From Hyalella azteca (taxonomy: Eukaryota; Arthropoda; Malacostraca; Amphipoda; Hyalellidae), in NCBI RefSeq assembly GCF_000764305.2, contig NW_025946656.1:124001-188000 (forward strand): a DNA stretch of 64,000 bases. Reading direction: 5' to 3'. The first letter of the stretch is position 1. Each line of letters opens with the position of its first letter. A program made the translations under genes and the position numbers. The notes under the pieces were generated by a model. The model ran no database searches, was not told where the DNA came from, and saw only the letters and a program-made list of their open reading frames with translations. Shown here one piece after another: positions 23,758 through 33,905 of the stretch.

Positions 23758-24263
23758 CACACACGTTTGTCACGTGTGAGTCGTGTTAAATTTTTCGTGT
23801 GTTAAATTTTCACATTTGCCATGTGTTAGGCAATGTCAATTATATTAGACTGGCACGTTTGCCATGGGTTAAACTGGCAAGTTCGTCATAGGGTAAATTG
23901 CCATGTTTTAGGCAATGACAATTAAATTAGAATGTCACGTTTATCATGGGTTAAACTGACAAGTTCGTCATAGGTTAAATTTTCATGTGTTAGGCAATGA
24001 CAATTAAATTAGAATGTCACGTTTGTCATGGGTTAAACTGGCAAGTTTGTCATAGGTTGAATTGTCATGTGTTAGGCAAGGTTAAATTGCCATGTGTTAG
24101 GCAATGGCAATTAAATTAGAATGTCACATTTGTCATGGGTTAAACTGACAAGTTCGTCATAGGTTAAATTGTCATGTGTTAGGCAATGACAATTAAATTA
24201 GAATGTCACGTTTGTCATGGGTTAAACTGACAAGTTCATCATAGGTTAAACTGACATGTTAGA
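23758..24263 (+). repeat. 82 bp higher-order minisatellite, five full copies
   Basis: Full units start at GGCAATG: 23829, 23911, 23993, then (after a 25 bp partial unit at 24075) 24100 and 24182; spacing is exactly 82 bp. Each unit holds three related words, CACGTTTGTCATGGGTTAAA, AAGTTCGTCATAGGTTAAA and TGTCATGTGTTAGG, plus a spacer CAATGACAATTAAATTAGAA. The shorter words resemble the 24 bp unit of the adjacent array, so the 82 bp unit looks like a higher-order repeat. 23758-23828 is a degraded lead-in. Confidence 0.93.
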
Positions 24264-24640
24264 CAGACGCGGTCGCAATGTGCAAGAAATATTCGTTTGT
24301 CAGGTGTGAGATAGACTCTTTCGTCATGTGTGAGACAGGCGCGTTCGTCAGGTGTGAGACAGACTCGTTCGTCATGTGTGAGACAGAAGCGTTCGTCATG
24401 TGTGAGACAGAAGCGTTCGTCAGGTGTGAGACAGACGCGTTCGTCATGTGTGAGACAGACTCGTTTGTCATGTATGAGACGGAAGCGTTCGTCATGTGTG
24501 AGACAGACGCATTCGTCATGTGTGAGACAGACGCGTTCGTCATGTGTGAGACAGACGCGTTCGTCATGTGTGAGACAGACGCGTTCGTTATGTGTGAGAC
24601 AGAAACGTTCGTCATGTGTGAGACATATAGTCGTTTATCC
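24264..24640 (+). repeat. 24 bp minisatellite, about 15 copies
   Basis: Copies of GAGACAGACGCGTTCGTCAT followed by GTGT, 24 bp. Variants include GAAGCG/GACTCG and GTCAGG/GTCATG. As 24 is a multiple of three, several frames stay open: the plus strand reads an octapeptide CETDAFVM over and over (24278-24733) and the minus strand reads ASVSHMTN (24259-24615). A second plus frame is open as well. Openness on both strands is what a 24 bp period gives without coding, so no CDS is called. Confidence 0.95.
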
Positions 24641-27104
24641 AGAGTGAGACGGCATGAACCAAATCAATTAGACAAGGAATATGACAACTTATACCAATGT
24701 AATAAGTACAGTGTAATTGTGATATTTCAATGATCCATTGAGAATTGGTGAAAATACCAATCATTGAATAAATTATTCAGAATTTGTGAAAAGGAGATCT
24801 GCAATGCGAATTTATCTTCATCATTTAAATTTTTGTCTGCAAGTAGTGCCTAAAATTTGTCTTCGTTCTAAGGAAAAAATTTACGGTACATATGTTGCCT
24901 AAATTTGCTTTTTACGAATCTAAATACAACTGTCTTTCTCAATTCATGGACAAATTGTTCGAGTCAATATGGATTGTTTATTGATACATGATGAATAAAT
25001 AAAAATCTTAAATTGCTGTCTTTCAGGAATGTGCCAACGATATTTGCTAGGACAACCACGTACATTAATTAATAAGCTTGAGTGCGTACTTTAATTAACT
25101 TTTATCACACTTGAGTGCGAAGGCATTAAATTCTGCTGTGAATAAAACAGACAAGCAGAAAAAGAATATGATTCTTCATAGGGGGGTAGAACTGCTATAA
25201 ATAGTAATGATATGCAAAAATTACGGAATATCAACGGATTTGATTGTCAATGCGGGTTGTCAATACACATTAACTCAGCAATGGATAGCAATAATTGAAA
25301 AATGTACAGATAAAATATCATAACTTGTTATTTCTTACGACGAGGAAGAAATTGGAAAATTTCCCTTTTCATGGGTAAATTCCAACAGATATCCTATTTA
25401 CATGGATGATGTCGGGCTATTATATGAACTTTTCAAAGTAATATTTTATTTTTACGAAAGCATCCGTCATATTAGCTTGTATTCCACGCTGTGAAGTAGA
25501 AAATATATTAGTTGTTTTGTTTGTTTGTGTTAATTTGTTACGTTGTCTTGCGGCCATCAGTAAAATTATTTATTATCATATTACAATTTTGTACTGAATA
25601 TGTACATTCCTCTTAAATTTCGTATTTGAAGCATGAAGCTACTTCAAACACATGTAACACAAATTTATATTTTACATCGGCCTTTGGAAATCGACACAAA
25701 ATATTTGAACCTGAAACATATGCTGTATATGGAATTTTGAAATAGTTGTTTGTAGGTAACCATTCCCTCGAGGAAAACTCCCAATAACAATAGAAAGGGG
25801 AGCTTCCCTCTCTATGACCCTCGGCAGATGTTGTATTTTAAATTTAGTGATACCTTGATGTCAACCGAGACAATATCCCGTTCAGGAAACACCAGAAATA
25901 TGCAATAGCAGCAACGATGAATTTTGAATACAATTCGCCTGCAATATTGAAAAGCGGTCGAAGTTCAGATCCTCGATTTGGTCTGAAAATGAAACAAAAT
26001 TTACTCTCTCACGTTAGCAAAACATATTCGTTTTTCATTTAATCTATTTCCTTCATAACTTGTTTTCAGAGTGAATAAAAAATTAGTCAGTAAATAAACA
26101 ACCTTTCAATATATTCAAGCAGTCATATGAATGAATGAAATATCGTTTGAATTTTGCCTGTAAACTTCTACGATAATTTTTATTAATTTGCCAGACCTCC
26201 CGACCGATTAAAGAGATGAGCTGCTTCAAATATAAGTACATCGAATTTTACTTGTTAGGTGTTCAAGACTCGTGCGTCTTCATCTAAATCCCATCAGTTC
26301 AAATACTGACAAATTATATCTTGTTGAATTGCTAAGCGATTTCCAGTTTCTGAGACGCTGTCAAAGGAATGCATGAGGTAAACTACCCCCTCGTCAAAAT
26401 ATATCAAATGTTTTCGCAGATTTAATGGAATGGTCGGCAGTTGGATGTTTCAATCCATCGTTCTTTCCTGCAGTGTGATGATCTGAATCTGTTCTCTAGA
26501 CTAGTAAGTAAATAACTGAAGTAAATAAATCGAAGAGAAAGTATCGGTTCACATCTTTTCTCCAAACTCGTGCATCTCAAAGAATTAATGAGTCATATTG
26601 TCAAAATTGACACTCTTTACTACACATATAGCACTGGCAGCGAGAAGACGTAGTGCTAATTATTGGTCTTTTGGTCAGACCGAACTTGGTCAACATACCC
26701 ATGCATGAGCAATAAGTGCATTGCTCTTTGGAAATAGTGTCAATCATTTATATGATTGGTTGCATCGAAGTGCTCGAAACAATTACGAGCTGAAACTGAT
26801 GTAGCCTCAAGTACCCAATCAATGCAGTTGTATGAATCACAGCAAACTAATTACCAATTTGAATGGTTTCCAGCACTGAGCGTACACTGCCGGATTCAGA
26901 AGGATAGGAAACAAACTGGAAACATATAATATCTATTTTCATGTGCAGATTAAAAAGATTACTCCGCCTGCGCATTTGAGTAGAAAGAATTTTTTGATCG
27001 TAAGGCTGCGCAAAATGTGAAACTGACGGATGAAATTGTCATTTTCAGCTGTGGAGCCAAATTTTTTTATGACCAGTGAACTACTTTTGACCTTATGACA
27101 AGTT
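24641..27104. other. AT-rich unassigned DNA
   Basis: No gene, RNA or mobile element recognised. Confidence 0.6.
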
Positions 27105-27255
27105 TAGGACGTCGTCGTCCACGGCCACGCTGATGCGCCGCCTTCGTCGTCCTCCGTCTCCAAGTCATTTATATATTCGTCACCCCGCCCTCGGGTCCCG
27201 GTGGTAACATTGAACATGTTCCGTGCATCTGCCCTAGCGCTCCCATGAGTCAGCT
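27105..27255. promoter_or_regulatory. GC-rich island, role unknown
   Basis: A sharply bounded GC-rich stretch (GACGTCGTCGTCCACGG, CGCCGCCTTCGTCGTCC, CCCCGCCCTCGGGTCCCGG) followed by an AP-1-like ATGAGTCAG at 27245-27253. A 60-codon frame starts there but leaves the island and has no domain. It could be a promoter, a conserved noncoding element or an exon fragment. Confidence 0.25.
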
Positions 27256-30051
27256 GATGTCCGATGCTGTTGCTTGCCACTTAACGTGCAATCACAGTGC
27301 AAAGCTTGTATTTGTATTATATACGTTTCATCAACACAATTATAGTGAAGGCTTTTTGATTGTACATACTGCGCTATATATGGCACAATTTTGCAAATGG
27401 ACAATCTTCTATTCGACGTATGAGTGAATATTCAGTTGTTCGTAACTTTGGTCAGGAACGAAAACAATATTTCGGTGCTTTACGCAGTATTGCTCTCCCA
27501 CTACCTTCAATAGTGTTGTGTTAACATTTAGGCTAATAACTAAAATTTTTGATAAATTAATATTTAATGAGTAAATATTCGAAGGTCTTTTTTAAAAAAT
27601 ACTAAATATTCATCAACCTTATTCTTTCCTTCATTTACATTATTTCATTGTATAAAATAAAGCAAAGCTGTCCAATAAGGAGCCAAAAAAAATAAATTTT
27701 GGAAATAGCGGTAACTAATACCAGGAGTTCCCTACCTAGTTACCTTCCTGCGTACTGATTATAATCCAATTATAATAATTTTATAACTGTGCTTACGTTT
27801 TACGTAATGTCAATCTACATATTCTTTCTTTTAATATCAAAAAATGTCGTCAAGCTCAAAAATTCTCATACCGCCATTGAGATTCAATTCTGTTTTGCAT
27901 TCTGGCAAAACTCCTAAATGCCAACAAAATTGTTACGCAAAAATGAAGAGTTTTAATTCATTTCCAAGCAGTAACCGTGAATATTTCTGCACGATAAATT
28001 CATAACTACAGCCGCATTTTTAGGCAAGTATTCCCTGAGAGCCATTACTCTTTTTCGGCTTGGGAGCGCTGCTATATAATACAATTAGGGAAATTGAATG
28101 CTCATATGAATTGAATTTCAAGTCAACAGGGAGGACTATAATGAATGATAGAACAATAGCACTTAATTCGAAAAGCTCGCGTGAAAAGCATGAGGATAAT
28201 TTATTCGAGGACTGTGCTGGTAATGGAAATAAAGATATCCTACTGAAACTAAATTAACTTTCAGCGCATTAACTTGCAGTTAATTAGGGCGTTCACGGAA
28301 AGCTTCACAATCCATTGCAATTTCTGACGTTTGCAATTTTTTGATCGAAACCTCAAATATTGATTTGTTTGTGGTTAACTTAATCCTTCATCCGATATCA
28401 CTGTCGCGGCCTAAATTTTTTGGAACTCGGGCATACCTGGCTTTTACGTTCAACTAAATAAATAAGTGCAGAAGAAACTTCATCACTATTAATCCCAACA
28501 TAAGTTCTTCATTGCCAGATCCGTACTAATTAACTGATCAACCCATACAAATTCGTCCATCTGAAAACCTAACTTTTGAAGTTGAGAATTTATGCTCATT
28601 GAATTCACCTAGCCAACGTTACCGACTTCGTACATTTCCTATTACTGAGCTTATTATAGCATCGAAAATTATCACCGCTGTGTAATAAGGTTGGATAATT
28701 TACATGAATTTGATGGCGTTGGTCATATTACAACTGAACTCTATTTTTGACTGAACAAATAGTGTGGAGAAACTGTTGAAAAGTTATTCGAACAGAAGAT
28801 TTGATTGAACAATTTGCTAATTCGCATAACCGATCATTATGTATAATAAATCCTTATAGGAAAACATGAAAATATTGCAAACTCAGCGAAACATCATAAA
28901 CGGCTTCTGAAAAATATATTATCACTTAATTTCACTATGACTTGGGAATGTTTTATTTGTTTTTGCAAAAATTTAATTTAAAGGAATATAGATCTGACTA
29001 TTATTTCTGACGAATTTTTGGACGTTTGATGAAAATTTTACAGGATAGCCTTTGTGGTCAACTAAATTTCAGTAATGTGATGTGAAAAAGGAAATTCACA
29101 TATTTGGATGCCTGCCGATTTTATGACACTTTTCAATGAGAATGACACACTTTTCTTATATTATACAACTAATATTGCACAAAATTACAAAATTAAACTA
29201 CAATTAGCACATATTCTGACTAATTTCCTCTATTCACTCAATTTTGTGACAATCGTCAACAGACTCAAATGTAACAATTAACTTCGAAAATTAATTCAAT
29301 TCCGATTGGAAATCTAATTAAATTGTGTGCAATTACCACTCAAATCATTTCCGAGCGAATTTTCCTCAGTTTCCGGCCCCTCATGAACGGCGAATCGACA
29401 GAACGCTGCGCTTCCATGCCAATGCGATGACCACTGCAATTTTAAATTAATTTGGTCACAATTTTGAACGTGAGATCAAAAAAGTTTTAAAAATTTGTAT
29501 CTGGAAATTTGAGTTAGATGCGATTCGATGAGTTTTACACTCTATAAGTTAATGCAATTATTTTCTTTCTAAATTAGAATTTATCACTGCACGATCTATT
29601 GTTTAGTATTAGAATGTTGCTCATATTGGATTATGTTTCAATTGCCCGTGATTTACATGGATGAAATTGTGAAATGTACATTTCACAATGTTTGAATTAC
29701 ATTTCTCAGTAAGTAAAATTAGTTAAAAAAATCTGGTATTAAAAACAGATTTATTAAATATTTATGAACATTCGTTTAAACGGCTGACAATTCTCAATTC
29801 GTTCGAAAATAAAATAAAAACGGCTGTTATAATTTTTACGTCCATTTTGATAATTTCTAAAACGTTTTTATTTTTTGATTAAATTACCGCAAGTTTATCT
29901 TCCAGCTGGAAGAGTAATAGCCAAAATTCATGCGCATAAAAACCACATTGTATCATCAAGTAATAACACTGATAGAACCATTAAAAAACGTGAAACTTCG
30001 CCGTGATTCTCCTAAAACGTGTGAATCCTTGATCTTGATAAATGATTCGTG
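27256..30051. other. AT-rich unassigned DNA
   Basis: No supported feature. A 65-codon plus frame (28060-28257) has no domain. Confidence 0.6.
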
Positions 30052-30153
30052 CGTTGACATCTAAATACCGTTGACATCTAAATACCGTTGACATCTAAAT
30101 ACCGTTGACATCTAAATACCGTTGACATCTAAATACCGTTGACATCTAAATAC
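30052..30153 (+). repeat. Perfect 17 bp tandem repeat, six copies
   Basis: Exactly six copies of CGTTGACATCTAAATAC, apparently without a mismatch (102 bp). The homogeneity points to very recent expansion. There are no spacers, so it is not a CRISPR array. Confidence 0.97.
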
Positions 30154-33100
30154 CGAATCTTGAATATTCGAAAGCTCCATCCAAAGGTTGAATGGGTAAC
30201 CCATATCAGGACTTCTTCCTCTACCTTCTCTGCTATTATCGCCATTCAGGCGCATGGTTTGAAAAATCGAGTGATGTTTTTGCGCGAATTGATTCTAAAT
30301 GATGCAGTTTTGCATTCTCAATTTTGTGAGATGCGAGTGCTGCATTCTAGGGAACGCGAGAATTATTGCATCGACACTGTTTGCAGATTTTTTACATTGC
30401 CAGTGTTTTTAGTGAAAATTTTAGCATCGTAGAGCTTAGAAAACTCAATTCGCAGGTTCTTATTTATATATGGCGATAAATTCCTATTGTTGACAGATTC
30501 CGTTTTATATAGTAATTAATACCTATTTATCAATTAGAATTAATTGATTATAGAAGGAGTCAAGCTACGTTTCAAGAGATTTAATAACCTTACCCTCCAT
30601 GCTAACCTCATCGGATTCTGCGATAATTTTTACCAATTACTGAGGGAAGAAAACTGTATACTCGATTGATCGAGAAAAAAGTCTGACACTTCGAACGGAA
30701 GCTCGGCGGAGAAGCGAATCTATTGACGTAAAGGATTGGATGTCAAAAGCAAGCATTTACCAAGGCAGGTCAAGAAGCGGGCGAGTCTGCAATCTCATTA
30801 CAACGCAGCATTTTCTTGTAGGGATTATCGAAAGCTCTTGGATTGAGGATCTCGAGACTTCGATGAGTGGCTTGCGTCACATTATGAACCTTGAGCCTGA
30901 AGCCAGAAAATCAAGTTTCTTCGATGAGTAAAAAGCAGTGGATAATTTGCAATAATAATAATTTGCGATGAGTAGAAAGTAGTGGATAATAAGTGGATGA
31001 GTAAAAAGCAGTCGATGAGTAAATTATCGTAGTGGATAATTTCTATCAGATGATGAAGCAAAAAAAAGTTTATTTCGGAAATAAATCATAATGATGGCAA
31101 ATGATGAAAATCGCTTAAAAATTATGCCTCTAATTTCAGTTAAAAATATTCAAAATGGTGCTGCAGTTCCAAATATTTGGAATGGAGTTCCGTTATTAGT
31201 CTGAGATAGGAATAAAAAATGAATAGGGCGAAACCTTGTCATTAGGGCGAAATAAAGCACAACCTTGAACCATAGATAAATCAATTAAGTACCGAAAAAT
31301 TTAGCCTTTCTTAGCTGCGAATCATTTTATTATTTTAAATAAAAAACTATGTTGTTTTGATCATTCATACGATTGAAAACTTTATCTTTCTCGATACTTC
31401 GCAATTAAAATATTATTGTCCAGTAAAGGCCAGCGCAAATAATTCATTTGCTTTTATTATTTTCAAATAGTGGATCGTTCATTGTATTAAAGTTAGATTG
31501 ATTCTAGCTATTAATGTTTATAAATATTCAGTTATGAAAAAACTTAATATGTAAACCTGGAATATAGTGCACGTTCAATTCTTGAAGTGCGATTTGCGAC
31601 TCCAAGCGGCAGAATTTTGCAAAAAATCTTAGCTGAATATTCTGAAAAAATTTCAAAATTTCATTTTCTGGCATCTTGACTTTCTTCGTATATCAATGTC
31701 TACTCTGGAGAGGGTTAAGAAAAGAAATTGCAAGAAGGAAAATATCGTAATTCATGTGAAGTAACAAATTTCACTTAACCAATGAACTGTTGAGGGCAAA
31801 CACCAATGAAGCAAATGAGATTGCAATTTATATATGTTCTGAAGCTGTTTAGGATATTGTCTATTTGAACTTTCAATTATGTTTATATTCATATTTGCAA
31901 TTAGGATATCAGTTCTAAATATCAAGACTTAATTAAATTATATAATCGAGCCTTCACAACGGAGTTTAAGAAACCAGTCACTGTTCATTTTACAGAGTAT
32001 AATTCAAATTTTTCTCCTTAACTTATACTTAGTTGTATCGCATTTAGTTATAAATTTAGTTTATTTTCATAATTCAGTGCAAAAAAACTAAATCTCTGGG
32101 TTTCAGTATTTATTTTCCCAATTTGATCGTTTAGAACACGACAAGATCGTGAATTATGTAATTTGACGAGCCTCTATGTTTCCATTGACGTTTTCAACTT
32201 CATCTATTCACCCCGTCCAGTTTAGTCACAACTCGCCCCAGCTGCCCTGTACCCTGCTTGCCAATGAAGCTCAATATCCGTGTGATTTTCCAGCCGTAAA
32301 TGACTTTGCCGTCGTCGCTATCTAATGAAGTTCGCGGAAATCAGAGAACATGAAATGGAGCCCGGAATTCCGGAAATTCTACGTGGATACGTTCAAAAAT
32401 GAATTTATTACTGACATTTCCTCTAGCTCAACAGCAATTACGTCAAATAAATAGATTTGCATTATTATGACGAAGAAAAAACTAGAGTTCATGTTAATTT
32501 TATGCTTAAAACTTTTTAAATAAATTATTCTACTCATCAAATGCCTTATGCAAACAGCAGGTCCATCTATAATAATCGCATAAAATCTTAGGTATTTATT
32601 GATATTCAAAGTCCTTGCTTAATCGGTTGGTGAATTTCCATTCAGTGTCTATATTAAATTTTAAGTAAATTGAAGATTGAACTTTGCATTTCATAAATTT
32701 CACATGAGGCGCCGTCTTAGACGAAACGATTTAATAATTTGAAATTGAGGTACTACGAATGAATACTTTCGTTGTATTATTATTAACGTGGTCGGTAAAA
32801 GATCGATTAAAACCAAATACATATTTTTTTAAATTTCCTGCATCACATTTGTGGACCAACTTTGGATGGTCTAATATTAACGTAAGTTCACGCTTACGTC
32901 TTTCGTTTTGTTAAAAAAAAATAACAATAGAATTGGACCGTAACTTGAGTTCCAGTTGGAGTATAGGTGATATTTCTGGGATATTATCATCAATTATACG
33001 TAAACGTAGTTTTTTAGCATCGTTTTCATTTCTATTATCGAAAAATTCAATGCTAGAATTCTTATTAGTTACTGCCATAAAAAGCTAATTAAAATAATTA

Positions 33101-33383
33101 TTGTATATTATTATTATTAATAAAATAAATAGTTTGGCGTCAAAATTAACCAATTTGCCTTGGAAGAAATATTTTCCGAGCAATTGAATTTAGCTCATTT
33201 ATCTGCACATTTGAGTTCCTAATTAACAAAAAAAATTATGTAATAGACTACGTATAAAGAAACAACAGCAATGTTCCCTGACAACTAAAATAGGTATGAT
33301 CAAGTTATTTAGAGAAAATTTAGCTATTCGTATGAACAGCTTGCACGTGATACTTCTGAAGTTGTATTTATTAGAATTGAATA
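30154..33383. other. Mostly unassigned AT-rich DNA
   Basis: Open frames at 30139-30432 (+, starting inside the 17 bp array) and 30740-30931 (+) have no domain. 32160-32400 is moderately GC-richer (CCCCGTCCAG, CGCCCCAGCTGCCC, CCGTAAATGACTTTGCCGTC) and could be regulatory, but I cannot support a call. Confidence 0.5.
30922..31042 (+). repeat. Irregular repeats of GATGAGTAAAAAGCAGTGGATAA
   Basis: Three to four imperfect and partly truncated copies of a 22-23 bp word built from GATGAGTA, RAAAGYAGT and GGATAAT, separated by short AT-rich spacers. It looks like a decayed or slipped minisatellite. Confidence 0.7.
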
Positions 33384-33743
33384 ATGAAAAATAATCCATG
33401 CAAAAAGTCGGGCCCATTACAAGAAACTAATGTTATTTACAAATATTCCTGCCACAAAGAAGGTTGTAGACTTCTCCAGAACGTAAATTACATCGGTTTG
33501 ACCAGCACCTTGAGCCGCCGCCTAACATGCCACCTCCAGACCGGAGGACCGAAGAACCACATGAGGGAGGCTCATAATGAGACACTCACTCGCGCGACGT
33601 TGGAGACCCACACCAGAATCATCATGAGATGCCCAGACGCCACAAGACTGACGATAGCTGAGGCTCTCATCATCAAGCAGGAGTCTCCAGCTATTAATTT
33701 ACGAACTACCGGATTTGTCAGGACGTTAAAATTGTTCTCGTAA
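33384..33743 (+). pseudogene. Penelope-like element GIY-YIG endonuclease domain, 5'-truncated
   Basis: A 119-codon frame matching the C-terminal endonuclease of Penelope-like retroelements (PLEs). Seen: VIY (residues 17-19, the GIY position), a Cys pair in YSCHKEGC (21-28) typical of the PLE insertion between the two motifs, NYIG (35-38), SRRLTCH (44-50) with the conserved Arg, a His-rich middle, and AEAL with the candidate metal-binding Glu93 followed by PAIN with Asn105. Full PLE proteins have an upstream reverse transcriptase; here an in-frame stop lies at 33378-33380 and no RT is seen, so this is a 5'-truncated insertion. The domain itself looks intact. The ATG is fortuitous. Confidence 0.88.
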
Positions 33744-33905
33744 TTCAAGCTTTGATTCCAATCTGTATCCATAATACCTATGTTTGTACTATTGTCATTT
33801 CAAAATTTCAAATTCACTTGTTGCAAAACTCGTCCTCTACTTGATAATGAATGAAGTTGCATTCGAAACGTCGTAAAATTATAATAAAATGTCCCTTGGA
33901 AACCT
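33744..33905 (+). mobile_element. 3' tail of the Penelope-like element with hammerhead-like core
   Basis: Noncoding sequence directly after the endonuclease stop. At 33849-33864 GAATG-AAGTTG-CATTC forms a short stem, preceded by a TTGATAAT resembling the hammerhead CUGAUGA box and followed by GAAAC and GTCG. PLEs are known to carry hammerhead ribozyme motifs in their terminal repeats, so this is probably a diverged one. The rest of the ribozyme (stems I and III, cleavage triplet) was not convincingly folded. The right boundary is a guess. Confidence 0.5.

Noticed and set aside
30052..30153. Short regular repeats that might be taken for a CRISPR array
   Set aside because: Units are directly abutting with no spacers and the context is eukaryotic.
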